Below, in pieces: positions 44,919-54,563 of a DNA stretch of 64,000 bases. The translations under genes and the position numbers were made by a program. The DNA comes from an uncultured Cytophagales bacterium (GTDB lineage Bacteria > Bacteroidota > Bacteroidia > Cytophagales > Thermoflexibacteraceae). The stretch spans positions 26,325-90,324 of the forward strand of contig CALHUI010000012.1 of the NCBI GenBank assembly GCA_938039675.1, given 5' to 3'. Below the pieces are notes generated by a model that had not been told where the DNA came from, searched no databases, and saw nothing but the letters and a program-made list of their open reading frames with translations. The first letter of the stretch is position 1; each line of letters starts with the position of its first letter.

Positions 44919-47392
44919 AAGCCCGAAGCGATGTCTTCCAAACGCAGCGTCATTCTGCTGATGCGTTCTTCCAAACTCTCTGACGATATTTGTTCGCGAA
45001 GTCTGTCCACTAAAATAGGGAAAGCAAAAGGCGTAGGATTTTTTGGTCGTTTCAATACGATTTTTTGATGCCTGATTAGTTGCAACGCCTCTTTCAACCG
45101 CTTAAAGTCTAACTGTATATTCACTACTTCGTTGTATGCCTGTTGCACCAGCAGGTTGTCGGGTTCATATTCTTCCAGCACATCGAACAGCAGCTTAGAT
45201 GATGCCTGCAAGTGCTTGAAGGTGAGGTTTTTGCCCGAGTAGGCCTGAAAAATCAGCCCGCCGATGACCCCGATGTCGCGAAATTTGCGCCGTGCCATTT
45301 CGGTTTGGTTCATGCCTGCGCGGATGTCTTCTTGCAGGTTTTCGGCGGTGAACAAATCTTCTGCTAAGGCATCTTCCACGTCGAAAGGTTGGTCGGAAAG
45401 CAGTTCAAAGCCGTAGTCATTCATGGCAATGGAAAAGGTAATCGGTTGGCGCACCGTCAGGCGGTAGGCAATTACTGCCGCCAGCACTTCATGTACCCAA
45501 CGACCCTCAAACGGATAGACAAACAGGTGGTAGCCTTCCTGCGTTTGCAGGTATTCAATGAGCAATTCATCGGGACGCGGAACAAGTGACCAGCGCTGTT
45601 GCAATTCCAGCACGGGGCGGATGGTTTGCATTTCTATTTCGCGGCTTTGTTCCCAGCCCTGCATTTTTTCGCGCAAAAGTGCTGATAGTGAGGAAGAAAG
45701 CGGCACGCGCCCGCCACCCCAGCGCGGCATTTGTCCCGTTTTTTTGTTGCTTTTGCGCACCTGCGCCACCATGTCTTTCAGGCGCACAAAGGCAAGGCTT
45801 CTGCCCGCAAACCAAAACGTATCGCCCTCTTTGAGCCGCGAAATGAACGATTCTTCTACCGTGCCGATGAAGCTGCCGCCGACATACTGCACCCTGATAA
45901 CGGGGTCGCTGACGATGGTGCCGATGCTGAGGCGGTGCAACATGGCAATCCGACGGCTGCGGACTTTGTAAACGCCCTGCTCATCGGGTTCTACTTTTTT
46001 GAACTCATCGTATTGTGCCAATCCCGCGCCGCCCGTGGTGATGAACGACAGCGCCCATGTCCATGCTTCTTTGCTCAATTGGCGGAAAGCGTGCGTAGCG
46101 GTAACTTCATCCCATAAATCATCGGGGCGGAAGCCGTCGGAAACCGCCAGCGTAACCATGTATTGCACCAACACGTCGTAGCAATTTTGCAGCGGCGGGC
46201 GCGGCTCTACTATCTCATGGCGGACGGCATGGCGCAGGGCGCAGCCTTCTATCAGTTCCAGCGAATGAGTCGGCAGGAAGTAGATGCGGCTCACATCGCC
46301 CGGGCGGTGTCCGCTTCTGCCTGCCCGTTGGATGAACCTGCCCGCACCTTTGGGACTACCCACCTGAATAACGGTATCCACGGGGCGAAAATCTACGCCC
46401 AAATCCAAACTTGACGTACAAACAACCGCTTTCAGCTTTTCGGCGTGCAGGGCTTCCTCTACCCACGTGCGGATTTCGTTGTCCAACGACCCGTGGTGCA
46501 TGGCAATCAGCCCCGCCAATTCGGGGGCGGCTTCCAGCAGTTTTTGATACCAAATTTCGGTTTGGCTGCGCGTGTTGGTAAACAGAAGCGTGGTTTTGCT
46601 TTGCTCAATAATCGGCAGCACCTTGTGCAACAGGTTGATGCCCAAATGCCCTGCCCAAGGGAATTTTTCCACCGTATCGGGCAGGATGGAAATCACTTCA
46701 ATGGCTTTTTTGATATTTGCCCGAATGATACAAGGCTCAAAATCAGGCTGTTGCTTTCTCAACGGAAACGTGAGCGTTTCGGCAGCTTCTTGCAGGTTGC
46801 CGATGGTTGCCGAAATGCCCCACACGCGGGCTTGGGGTTGCAACCGCAACAGGTGTGCAACGGCTAATTCCATTTGCACGCCGCGCTTTGTGCCCATCAG
46901 TTCGTGCCATTCGTCTATGATAATGGCTTTCAGGTCGCTGAAAAATGCCGCATGGTCTTTGGTTGCAAAAAACAGATGCAGACTTTCGGGCGTGGTAACC
47001 ATGCATTCAGGCGCATTTTTGCGCTGCTTTTGGCGTTCGGCTGATGTGGTGTCGCCTGTGCGCAGCACCACCCGCCAAGGGATTTGCATTTCGTCGCAGG
47101 CGCGCTGCATTGCCTGCTGTAAGTCTTTGGAAAGTGCCCGCAGCGGCGTAATCCACAACACTTGCAAACGTCCGGGCGGTTTGGCATCAGCCCCTACGCT
47201 GCCGCCTTGGTGCAAATATTGGGCAAGGCAGGGCAACCACAGCGCATAGGTTTTGCCGCTGCCCGTCGGTGCATTGAGCAAACCCGACCGCCCCGTCAAA
47301 AACGCATCCATACAAGCCTGCTGAAAAGGCTGTATCTGCCAATCTTTGGCAGCAAACCAGCGGGCAATATGCGGGTGTAGGGGTGGGTTCAT
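44915..47392 (-). CDS. Lhr-like DEXH-box helicase, ligase-associated DNA damage response type
   Basis: This superfamily 2 DNA helicase has 825 residues. Visible motifs are Walker A APTGSGKTYALWLPC, the DEXH box IIDEWHELMGTKRG, SATIGNL, the C-terminal motifs VVCTSSLDLGVDF and QRAGRSGHRPGDVSR, and a roughly 400-residue winged-helix/Lhr-core tail. The length and the MNPPLHPHIARWFAAK opening fit the bacterial group that is usually next to an ATP-dependent DNA ligase, an exonuclease and a phosphoesterase. None of those partners is in this window on either side. It is convergent with the 75-residue gene. Confidence 0.88.
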   Translation of the reverse strand: MNPPLHPHIARWFAAKDWQIQPFQQACMDAFLTGRSGLLNAPTGSGKTYALWLPCLAQYLHQGGSVGADAKPPGRLQVLWITPLRALSKDLQQAMQRACDEMQIPWRVVLRTGDTTSAERQKQRKNAPECMVTTPESLHLFFATKDHAAFFSDLKAIIIDEWHELMGTKRGVQMELAVAHLLRLQPQARVWGISATIGNLQEAAETLTFPLRKQQPDFEPCIIRANIKKAIEVISILPDTVEKFPWAGHLGINLLHKVLPIIEQSKTTLLFTNTRSQTEIWYQKLLEAAPELAGLIAMHHGSLDNEIRTWVEEALHAEKLKAVVCTSSLDLGVDFRPVDTVIQVGSPKGAGRFIQRAGRSGHRPGDVSRIYFLPTHSLELIEGCALRHAVRHEIVEPRPPLQNCYDVLVQYMVTLAVSDGFRPDDLWDEVTATHAFRQLSKEAWTWALSFITTGGAGLAQYDEFKKVEPDEQGVYKVRSRRIAMLHRLSIGTIVSDPVIRVQYVGGSFIGTVEESFISRLKEGDTFWFAGRSLAFVRLKDMVAQVRKSNKKTGQMPRWGGGRVPLSSSLSALLREKMQGWEQSREIEMQTIRPVLELQQRWSLVPRPDELLIEYLQTQEGYHLFVYPFEGRWVHEVLAAVIAYRLTVRQPITFSIAMNDYGFELLSDQPFDVEDALAEDLFTAENLQEDIRAGMNQTEMARRKFRDIGVIGGLIFQAYSGKNLTFKHLQASSKLLFDVLEEYEPDNLLVQQAYNEVVNIQLDFKRLKEALQLIRHQKIVLKRPKNPTPFAFPILVDRLREQISSESLEERISRMTLRLEDIASGF

Positions 47393-47530
47393 GTGTTGAA
47401 GTTAAGTAGATGAGCAAAATGAATCCTTCTTGTTGTTTAAAGCGCTGTTAGCACCTGCGAAGGCTAACAGGATGCGTACAGTTAGCGGATTTAGTTCATT
47501 TTAAACTGTTCACGTACTTGTTAGCAACTG

Positions 47531-47576
47531 AAAAAATAAAAAAAGTTTCAAACGCCTCAGCAGTTTGAAACTTTTT
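47531..47576 (-). terminator. Intrinsic terminator of the secG operon
   Basis: On the minus strand GTTTGAAACTTTTT mirrors AAAAAGTTTCAAAC around a 9-base loop and is followed by TTATTTTTTC. It lies about 23 bases beyond the secG stop. Confidence 0.8.
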
Positions 47577-47598
47577 AAATCCTATGTTTCAACGAGTT

Positions 47599-47970
47599 TT
47601 ACTTCGCGGAATCGGTTTTAGTACCCTCTTCGGCAGGTGTGGAAGGTGTTAGCAAACCGGGTACAGGTGTATTGGGAGGAACAGGAACGGTTTTTTGCTT
47701 GCCTTTTGCTGCCTCTATGTTGGGGCTGTTGAGTTCTGTCGTGCGCTCAAAGGTAATGTTAGCCAGCAGAGAGAGCACCATAATAGTACCTGCAAAAAAC
47801 CATGTAACACGCTCCAGAAAATCGGTGGTACGCTTGGCTCCCATAATTTGTGTAGCGGCAGATGCTCCCAGATTGCCAGCTAAGCCGCTGCCTTTGGAGT
47901 TTTGTGCCATTACTGCCAAAATCAGTAACACGGCTATAATTAGAATCAGAACGATGATTAACTGTGTCAT
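47599..47970 (-). CDS. secG: Preprotein translocase subunit SecG
   Basis: SecG is the small accessory subunit of the SecYEG export channel. The 124-residue product starting at the ATG 47970 shows two membrane helices (LIIVLILIIAVLLILAVMAQ and WFFAGTIMVLSLLANITF) separated by the conserved cytoplasmic loop NSKGSGLAGNLGASAATQIMG and RTTDFLERVTW. A Pro/Thr-rich tail follows, common in this phylum. The frame is open to 48015, but the extra 15 residues overlap the upstream gene and are unlike SecG. Confidence 0.95.
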   Translation of the reverse strand: MTQLIIVLILIIAVLLILAVMAQNSKGSGLAGNLGASAATQIMGAKRTTDFLERVTWFFAGTIMVLSLLANITFERTTELNSPNIEAAKGKQKTVPVPPNTPVPGLLTPSTPAEEGTKTDSAK

Positions 47971-47980
47971 TATCTTGTTA

Positions 47981-49564
47981 TTATGCGCGATTAAGCTCCT
48001 CAATCTGAGTTGCAAAGTAAGTACTTTTCTCCGGATATTTCAAAGCAAGGCGCTTATAAATGCTAATTGCCTTATCTTTTTTGCCTTGCTGCACATAAAT
48101 TCGGGCTAAATATTCGGAAATATTGTCGTCATTTTCTTGAACACTTTTGCTGGAAAGGTCTTCTTGTTCAGTTATGCTTTCCAATTTGCTGCGGTCAATG
48201 GTAATGGTCGGTTCTTTTTTGATAAATTCTTCAATGATATCCCAAGCGTTAGGGTTTGTCATAGCAGGTACGGTTTCAGTAGATAGGGTTATTGCCGGAG
48301 CAGATTCTTCTGTAAGGCTGTCAAAAAAACTTAAATCGTCGGTAACAGGTGGCTCACCTGTGGTTGTAGGGTTTGCAAACGGCGAATTTTTTGCGGTAAG
48401 CGCTTCTGAACTTGTTTCAAAGGCTTTTGTTTGCTCGGCGTACCATTGGGCTTCGGCCTCGTGTCGTTCCGCATAGCTTACTGCAAAATCGCCATTTTCC
48501 GCAGGTTCACCCAAAACGGTAATTTCGCTATTGTCGGTTGCCGATTTGTTCCATGCGGTTTGCCAAGCGGCTTCTTCTTGTTGCTGTTGCTGCAAGGCTT
48601 TTTCATCGGCATCGCTGAGTTGTTGCCAATCGGGCAGCAGGTTTTCATCCCACACTTGCGGCATTCCTTCACCTTGGTAGTAGGCTTTTTCTGCATCTAA
48701 ACGCGCAGTGTAAGGCTCTAGTACGTATTCCGATGTATCGGTCATCTCTGTTTCAAGCGGCTGTGCGGGAGTAAATGAAGACGCAGGCGTTGAGGTGCTG
48801 ATAGGGCTTACAATTTCATCTAAGACATCCAGCACCAAATCATCTTCCCATGCATCTTCATCATCGCCCAAAGGAGGTAGGATGTCATCGTTATGGTAAA
48901 TAGTCGGCTCATAGGCAACGGGCGGGGCTGTTTCTCCCAGTACTTCTTTCCGCAATTGCTCATATTCATTGTCGTGAATGAGCGCATCTGTGTCAAAATC
49001 CGGTAACTCGGGCAGCGCATCTTCCAAAGGCTCGGGAGTTATGGCGGATGTTTCCCATGTAAATTTCTCGACGACAGGCGGCTCTTCCGTTTGGCTGCTT
49101 TCTGCCGCAGGCAATTCCCAAGCGGTTGTCAGGGCTTCATCACGTGCAACAGTTTCCTGTTCTGTCGGGAAAAAAGAAGCAACAGTTTCCTGACTGAGGC
49201 TGCTCTGTTCATCGGGAGGCTCGACAACGATGGCCTGTTCCAATATTTCAGAGGAGTGCATCACGCTGATTTTGTCAAACAGATTGACCTCCTCGGCAGT
49301 AAAGTCTATGGATAAAGTAGCCAAATCTTCATCTGCGGTATGAAATTCTTTATGGATGACTTGCTTGAGCCGTGCGCGGTCGGGTGCATACAAAGCCGCT
49401 TTGCTAATATGCGCCATTTTTCCGGTAGCCTGTGCCAGCCGCCAGTGAAAAGTTGCACAATAGGGATAAACCTTCACTAATTGTGCGAGCATATCGGCAG
49501 AAACAGGCATGATACCTTCTCCCGAATAGCGTATCAATTGGATAAATTGTTCTCTGTCAATCAT
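47981..49564 (-). CDS. Acidic TPR-like protein of the secG-lptE cluster, function unknown
   Basis: The 527-residue protein has no signal peptide. An N-terminal helical domain (MIDREQFIQLIRYSGEGIMP) is followed by a long acidic, low-complexity middle rich in E, P, T and S. A short TPR-like end follows (YLARIYVQQGKKDKAISIYK, then LKYPEKSTYFATQIEELNR). Genes of this type sit between lptE and secG in many Bacteroidota, which is the main basis for calling it conserved; its job is unknown. It ends 10 bases before secG and starts 49 bases after lptE, so it is part of the operon. Confidence 0.75.
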   Translation of the reverse strand: MIDREQFIQLIRYSGEGIMPVSADMLAQLVKVYPYCATFHWRLAQATGKMAHISKAALYAPDRARLKQVIHKEFHTADEDLATLSIDFTAEEVNLFDKISVMHSSEILEQAIVVEPPDEQSSLSQETVASFFPTEQETVARDEALTTAWELPAAESSQTEEPPVVEKFTWETSAITPEPLEDALPELPDFDTDALIHDNEYEQLRKEVLGETAPPVAYEPTIYHNDDILPPLGDDEDAWEDDLVLDVLDEIVSPISTSTPASSFTPAQPLETEMTDTSEYVLEPYTARLDAEKAYYQGEGMPQVWDENLLPDWQQLSDADEKALQQQQQEEAAWQTAWNKSATDNSEITVLGEPAENGDFAVSYAERHEAEAQWYAEQTKAFETSSEALTAKNSPFANPTTTGEPPVTDDLSFFDSLTEESAPAITLSTETVPAMTNPNAWDIIEEFIKKEPTITIDRSKLESITEQEDLSSKSVQENDDNISEYLARIYVQQGKKDKAISIYKRLALKYPEKSTYFATQIEELNRA

Positions 49565-49613
49565 AGCAGATGAAGCATCACAAATTCAAAGTTAAAAATT
49601 TGTTGCAAAGCGC

Positions 49614-50159
49614 TCACCAATTAGCCACCGATTTATTGAAAATATCCAATATGATTTGGTCAAAGATGCGACCGATGAGGTCTTGTTCTACCTCAGAAAG
49701 GTTCTGATTTTGAGGGAAATCTTCAAAAAAAGTAAACTCTTGGTCAAAGTTCAGGCTTTCATCGGCTGTATTTTCATAATTGACCTTTACTTTAATGGTT
49801 AGCCGTTGCAGGGCTGCCAATTGCTGAAAATCAACTCCGCCCGATTGTACCGAACCTGCCGAAGGGGCAACCGGTGTTACTTCGTATCCGGTGATGGTAC
49901 CGCTGAACCGCAGGTCGCCGTTGCTGTTCACTAATCGCAGGCGTGTATTGCGCATAAAATACTCGCGCAGCGATTCGGTAAATTGCAGTGAAAGGTTAGC
50001 AGGCCCCGCAGGAACGTCGGCATAGAACAACTCTATCTGGATGGTCTGGATTTTCGGGTCTAAGTTGATGCCCGAAAAAGTAAATCCCGGTGCTTTGGCG
50101 CAGCCGCTAAACAGGCAAAGTGCTGCTAAAAAGGGTATGATAAGGATGTTTTTTTTCAT
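49614..50159 (-). CDS. lptE: LptE-family lipopolysaccharide-assembly lipoprotein
   Basis: LptE plugs the LptD barrel that inserts lipopolysaccharide into the outer membrane. The 181-residue product has a lipoprotein signal (KKNILIIPFLAALCLFSGC) and the Bacteroidota LptE opening GFTFSGINLDPKIQTIQIE, then LSLQFTESLREYFMRNTRL. It ends in a helix DLIGRIFDQIILDIFNKSVA. The position between a sigma54-type activator gene and the TPR/secG genes is the usual one in this phylum and supports the call. Confidence 0.88.
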   Translation of the reverse strand: MKKNILIIPFLAALCLFSGCAKAPGFTFSGINLDPKIQTIQIELFYADVPAGPANLSLQFTESLREYFMRNTRLRLVNSNGDLRFSGTITGYEVTPVAPSAGSVQSGGVDFQQLAALQRLTIKVKVNYENTADESLNFDQEFTFFEDFPQNQNLSEVEQDLIGRIFDQIILDIFNKSVANW

Positions 50160-50173
50160 GTTTTTTGATAGAA

Positions 50174-50202
50174 ACCCAACAGGTTTTCAAAACCTTTCGG
50201 GT
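50174..50202. repeat. Palindromic element between lptE and the sigma54 activator
   Basis: ACCCAACAGGTTTT and AAAACCTTTCGGGT form an imperfect stem around one base. It resembles the other dispersed CCTGTCGGG-type palindromes and lies in the 61-base gap between two co-directional genes. Confidence 0.5.
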
Positions 50203-50220
50203 GGGGTTGCATAATAACAG

Positions 50221-51555
50221 TTACTCTTCATCTATGCCGTACTGTTTAATCTTGCGGTACAGCGTGCGCTCGGAAATGCCCAAGTCCTGTGCGGCATATT
50301 TGCGCTTGTGATTGTTTTTGATTAATGCCTTGATAATCATTTCCTTTTCCTTCTTTTCCAACGACAGGCTGTTCTCCTCTTCCTGATGTATTTCGTGCGG
50401 CACATCTTCAATGCCTACAAACTCATACTCATCTTCTTTGTGAGGGGCAGTGGTTTTGCCGGCAGGGTTGCTTGTAATTACCACCGGTGCAATTTTGGTT
50501 TCCGCGGGTTCGTGGCGGAAAGGTGCATTAACGGCTTCATTGGTTTCCGTAGCTATGTCTAAATTGCCGAACAGCCGTTGATTTTGTTGCAAAAGGCTTT
50601 TTTCGTTGGCAATATCGCCTTGCAGCAGCCCTAAGACTACCTTTTTCAGGTCGGTAATGTCGCGGCGCAAATCAAAGAGGACTTTGTAGAGCAAATCGCG
50701 TTCGGAAAGTTGCTCGTCGCGTTGGTCGCCCATAACGGCAGGCAACAAAGAAGCGGATTTGGGCGCATTATTAACAGGCGGCAGGTATTTTGCCAGCGTG
50801 GCGGCGTTAATATCGCGGTTGGTTTCCAAAAGCGACACTTGCTCGGCGATGTTTTTCAACTGCCGTATGTTACCCGGGAAAGGATAGTTCAACAGCAATT
50901 GTTTCGCGCCTTCGTCCAGCGTTACGGGCTTGACGCGGTAGCGCTCGGCAAAGTCGGTAGCAAACTTGCGGAACAGCAACTCAATATCGTTGCCGCGTTC
51001 GCGCAGGGGTGGAATGTAAATCGGAACGGTATTGAGTCGGTAGTACAAGTCCAGCCGGAATTTACCCTGCTCGGCAGCTTTGAGCAAGTCCACGTTGGTG
51101 GCAGCCACCACACGCACGTTGGTTTTCTGCACTTTGGACGAACCCACTTTAATAAATTCGCCGTTTTCCAACACGCGCAGCAGTCTTGCCTGTGTTCCAA
51201 GGGGCATTTCGCCAATTTCGTCCAAGAAAATCGTGCCGCCGTCGGTAACTTCAAAATAGCCTTTGCGGGCTTCGGTTGCGCCCGTGAAAGAGCCTTTTTC
51301 ATGCCCGAACAGTTCGGAATCTATCGTCCCTTCGGGGATAGCGCCGCAGTTGATGGCGATGAAATTGTTGTGCTTCCGCGCACTCAGGTTATGAATAATT
51401 TTGGAAAAAGATTCCTTGCCGCTGCCGCTTTCACCAGTAATGAGTACGGTGAGGTCAGTAGTGGCTACTTGCATAGCCACCTGAATGGCATGGTTCAGTG
51501 CGGGCGAATTGCCTATGATGCCGAAGCGTTGTTTGATGCTTTGTATATCGTTCAT
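50221..51555 (-). CDS. Sigma54-interacting AAA+ transcriptional activator
   Basis: The 444-residue protein is a sigma54 (RpoN) activator with no receiver or sensor domain. The AAA+ domain (about residues 10-245) has Walker A GESGSGKESFSKIIH, the sigma54-contact loop GSFTGA (in ELFGHEKGSFTGATEA), Walker B GGTIFLDEIGEMP and the LRERGNDIELL sensor region. A variable linker with an acidic stretch leads to a Fis-type helix-turn-helix (KKYAAQDLGISERTLYRKIK-like, near residue 430). It heads the lptE-TPR-secG group. Without an N-terminal signal domain it is probably constitutively active or controlled by protein partners. Its ATG overlaps the stop of the upstream Uma2 gene. Confidence 0.94.
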   Translation of the reverse strand: MNDIQSIKQRFGIIGNSPALNHAIQVAMQVATTDLTVLITGESGSGKESFSKIIHNLSARKHNNFIAINCGAIPEGTIDSELFGHEKGSFTGATEARKGYFEVTDGGTIFLDEIGEMPLGTQARLLRVLENGEFIKVGSSKVQKTNVRVVAATNVDLLKAAEQGKFRLDLYYRLNTVPIYIPPLRERGNDIELLFRKFATDFAERYRVKPVTLDEGAKQLLLNYPFPGNIRQLKNIAEQVSLLETNRDINAATLAKYLPPVNNAPKSASLLPAVMGDQRDEQLSERDLLYKVLFDLRRDITDLKKVVLGLLQGDIANEKSLLQQNQRLFGNLDIATETNEAVNAPFRHEPAETKIAPVVITSNPAGKTTAPHKEDEYEFVGIEDVPHEIHQEEENSLSLEKKEKEMIIKALIKNNHKRKYAAQDLGISERTLYRKIKQYGIDEE

Positions 51556-52180
51556 TCCTGAAAAATGCTTTTGAGGGGGATAGAAAATCCCTGAATAACC
51601 TTTGCGTGTAAAACTCCTTCTTCGTTGAGTTTGAGATGCAGGCGAAAAACTCCGTCGCCAAGCAGGTATTGTTCTACTGTTCGCTCATCGGGGTCTATCA
51701 GCCAGTATTCCTGCACTCCGTGCGCGGCATAATCTTGCATTTTAATGCCTCTGTCGCGCTCCCTAGTAGTTTCTGAAAGAATTTCCACGACGAAATCCGG
51801 TGGTGGAAACACACTTTGGCGGGTTTCAAATGCCGCCGCACGTTCCTGTTCCAGAAGCACGCATCCGGTTCGTAGTCGTTGCGCGTACAGCGAATCATCA
51901 CCTTTTCGTAGCCAACCTTGCCTAAGTGGTTGTCATACACATAGGGCAGCATGTAGCGCATGAGTTGTGTACTTGCCATCCAATGCCTGCCATATACGGG
52001 TGAGTGATACATGATTTCTTCCCCGTTGATAAACTCTGCCTTAACCGTACCATCTACTGTCTCCCAGAAGCGATGGCGACGCTCCTGTTCCAACTGCCAT
52101 TGGCGGTTGAGCTCCTCCAGCAGCCGTCCCATATCGGGCGAGTTAAGGATGGGCTGCAGTATGACGGATGTATTTGACAT
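51552..52180 (-). pseudogene. Uma2-family PD-(D/E)XK nuclease-like protein, frameshifted
   Basis: Uma2 proteins are common, often multicopy putative endonucleases of unknown role. The N-terminal part starts at the ATG 52180 (MSNTSVILQPILNSPDMGRL) and runs through VKAEFINGEEIMYHSPVYGR to YEPDACFW. There the frame is lost and the rest of the family sequence (QERAAAFETRQSVFPPPDFV, VEILSETTRERDRG, GVQEYWLIDPDERTVEQYLL) continues in another frame to the stop at 51552. Adding one A near 51867 (TGGAAC to TGGAAAC) restores FWKQERAAAFE. The last codons overlap the start of the sigma54 activator by four bases. The intact Uma2 paralogue lies directly upstream. Confidence 0.8.
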
Positions 52181-52202
52181 GCCTTTTGATTTTGATGCAG
52201 TA

Positions 52203-52817
52203 TCAATCCTGTAAAATCTCGCCCAGCGCAACTTGCCAATCGGGCAGCAGCGGCGTGGTGATGATGTCCTCATCAGTGTAAATTTTGGCAAGTTCAAATT
52301 TGCCTTGTGCATTCAAAACAAACCGTTGCAGCAAACTTTCATATGGAAACACCACCCAATATTCCTGTACGCCGTTTTCTTCGTACAGTTCGTACTTGAT
52401 TTTCATTTCCTTTTTGCTGTTGCCCGGCGAAAGGATTTCAATGATAAGTTCAGGCGCACCGATGCACCCGCGCTCATCTAACTTGCTTTCGTCACAAATC
52501 AAGCAAAGGTCGGGCTGCACGACCGTGTAAATGTCTCTATCGCTTTGCTTGGATTTTTTACTATCCAATAGTCGAACATCAAAAGGCGCAAAATATAAAT
52601 TACAAAATTTTTGATGCTGCTTTAAATAGCTGCCTATTTTCAAGTGCATTTCGCCTAAAATCGCCTGATGCTTTCTGTTTGGCGCAGGCGACATTTTGAA
52701 AATCTTGCCTTTGATTAACTCCACCCGCTCGCCGAATTGCCACAACAGGTAGTCGGCATAAGCGTAGGTTTTGTTCAAATCCAATTGCGATAGGTCGGTG
52801 ATGATATTGGCGTTCAT
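52203..52817 (-). CDS. Uma2-family PD-(D/E)XK nuclease-like protein
   Basis: The 204-residue protein is an apparently intact Uma2-family member. Recognisable parts are YLLWQFGERVELIKGKIFKM, PAPNRKHQAILGEM, the nuclease core VQPDLCLIC and ELIIEILSPGNSKKEMKIK, and EENGVQEYWVVFPYE. The PD...ExxSP...K pattern fits the PD-(D/E)XK fold. It starts 76 bases downstream of miaB and precedes the frameshifted copy by 23 bases. Together the two interrupt what is usually a miaB-sigma54-lptE arrangement. Biological role unknown. Confidence 0.85.
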   Translation of the reverse strand: MNANIITDLSQLDLNKTYAYADYLLWQFGERVELIKGKIFKMSPAPNRKHQAILGEMHLKIGSYLKQHQKFCNLYFAPFDVRLLDSKKSKQSDRDIYTVVQPDLCLICDESKLDERGCIGAPELIIEILSPGNSKKEMKIKYELYEENGVQEYWVVFPYESLLQRFVLNAQGKFELAKIYTDEDIITTPLLPDWQVALGEILQD

Positions 52818-52840
52818 GGCTTGAAGATTTTCGTTTTTAC

Positions 52841-52873
52841 AGACCTGACAGGTCTTTAAGACCTGTCGGGTCT
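52841..52873. repeat. Palindromic hairpin between miaB and Uma2
   Basis: AGACCTGACAGGTCTT and AAGACCTGTCGGGTCT are mirror halves with one G-T pair. The element is AT-flanked and closely related to the terminator at 35889-35928. It may terminate miaB transcription. Confidence 0.7.
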
Positions 52874-52892
52874 TAAGTTCTTTCCGTTTTTA

Positions 52893-54374
52893 TTACACCA
52901 CCTCGCCCAGCAGCGTAGCCGCCGTAGCCGAATGTACCAACACGTTTACGTACTGTCCTTTTTGGTAGCTGCCACGCGGGAATACCACCACTTTGTTGGC
53001 GGTGTTTCTGCCTTGCAGGAAGTCTGCCGAACGTTTGGATTCGCCTTCAATCAACACGCGGTGGATTTTGCCTACGTCGCGTTGGTTGCGTTCGTACGAA
53101 AGGTCGCGTTGCAGGGCAATGATTTCGTTCAGGCGGCGTTTTTTCACCTCCAACGGGATATCGTCTTTGTACTTGCGGGCTGCCAACGTGCCCGGCCGCT
53201 CGGAATAGTAGAACATGTAGGAAAAGTCGTATTTGGCGTATTGCATCAGACTTAACGTATCTTGGTGTTCCTCTTCGGTTTCGGTGCAGAAGCCGGCAAT
53301 CATATCCGAACTGATGCCGCAGTCTTCGCCCAAAATGCGGCGGATGGCATCAATGCGCCCGATGTACCACTCGCGGTCGTAGGTGCGGTTCATCAGTTCC
53401 AGCACGCGGCTGTTACCGCTTTGTACGGGTAGGTGGATGTATTTGCAGATGTTGTCGTATTTGGCCATGGTGTGCAGTACCTTGTCGGTCATGTCTTTGG
53501 GGTGACTGGTGCTGAAACGCACGCGCAGGTCAGGGTGGATGAGTGCCACCATTTCCAACAGGTCGGCGAAGTCCACTACGGGTTTACCTTCGGCTTCGGC
53601 GCGGTCGGTTTCCTTCTTGTTGGCTTCGCCTGCCCACTTGTAGCTGTCCACGTTTTGCCCCAGCAGCGTTACCTCGCGGTAGCCTCTGTTGAACAGGTCT
53701 TGCGCTTCGGCAACGATGCTTTGCGGGTCGCGGCTGCGTTCGCGGCCACGGGTAAACGGTACCACGCAGAAGCTGCACATATTGTCGCAACCGCGCATGA
53801 TGGAAATAAATGCCGTTACTCCGTTGCTCTCCAAGCGGACGGGGGTAATGTCGGCGTAGGTTTCCTCGCGGCTAAGCAGTACGTTCACCGCACGAGTGCC
53901 GCCGTCCACTACACCCACCAAACGCGGCAGGTCGCGGTAAGCATCGGGGCCTACTACCAAATCCACGATTTTTTCTTCTTCCAGCAACTTGGCTTTCAGG
54001 CGTTCTGCCATGCAGCCCAGCACACCGATGGTCATTTCGGGGTTGCGCTTTTTAAAGCTGTTCAGCTCGCCCAAACGGTGGCGGATGGTTTGCTCGGCTT
54101 TGTCGCGGATGGCGCAGGTATTCAGCAGTACCAAGTCTGCCTCTTCGGGGCGTGAGGTAGTGCCAAAGCCGTGCTCCTGCATGATGCTCGCCACAATTTC
54201 GCTGTCCGAAAAGTTCATCTGGCAGCCGTAGCTTTCTATGTAGAGTTTCCGCTGCCCTGCCAGCGCATTTTCCGCCGTCGTGCGGACTTCACCCGAAGGG
54301 CGGTATTCGTGGCTTTGGGTATGCTCGTTTACCTGTTCTAAAATCTCAATATCGGTAATCAGTCCCTGTTGCAT
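52893..54374 (-). CDS. miaB: tRNA-2-methylthio-N6-dimethylallyladenosine synthase
   Basis: MiaB adds the methylthio group to i6A37 of tRNAs, using two iron-sulfur clusters and SAM. The 493-residue protein has the N-terminal domain ([44 protein letters not shown]) with three cluster Cys, the radical-SAM motif [20 protein letters not shown] (CxxxCxxC), and a C-terminal TRAM domain. Length is slightly longer than in E. coli because of a roughly 30-residue N-terminal extension and an inserted charged loop in the radical-SAM domain. In this phylum miaB commonly precedes the sigma54 activator, as here, except that two Uma2 genes intervene. Confidence 0.97.
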   Translation of the reverse strand: MQQGLITDIEILEQVNEHTQSHEYRPSGEVRTTAENALAGQRKLYIESYGCQMNFSDSEIVASIMQEHGFGTTSRPEEADLVLLNTCAIRDKAEQTIRHRLGELNSFKKRNPEMTIGVLGCMAERLKAKLLEEEKIVDLVVGPDAYRDLPRLVGVVDGGTRAVNVLLSREETYADITPVRLESNGVTAFISIMRGCDNMCSFCVVPFTRGRERSRDPQSIVAEAQDLFNRGYREVTLLGQNVDSYKWAGEANKKETDRAEAEGKPVVDFADLLEMVALIHPDLRVRFSTSHPKDMTDKVLHTMAKYDNICKYIHLPVQSGNSRVLELMNRTYDREWYIGRIDAIRRILGEDCGISSDMIAGFCTETEEEHQDTLSLMQYAKYDFSYMFYYSERPGTLAARKYKDDIPLEVKKRRLNEIIALQRDLSYERNQRDVGKIHRVLIEGESKRSADFLQGRNTANKVVVFPRGSYQKGQYVNVLVHSATAATLLGEVV

Positions 54375-54563
54375 GGATAGAAGTGGGATTAAGAAGAATC
54401 AACCACAAAATTAGCGGCTTTGCAGGATAGTTTATGACATTTTGGCAGAAAAATGTGTTGCAATGTCTAATAAACATTCCGATGCTTATCATTCATAGTA
54501 GAGGATTTACAAACCATTTGCTATGGATATAGACAGTAAAAGCACGTACCGTTCCCAATATTA

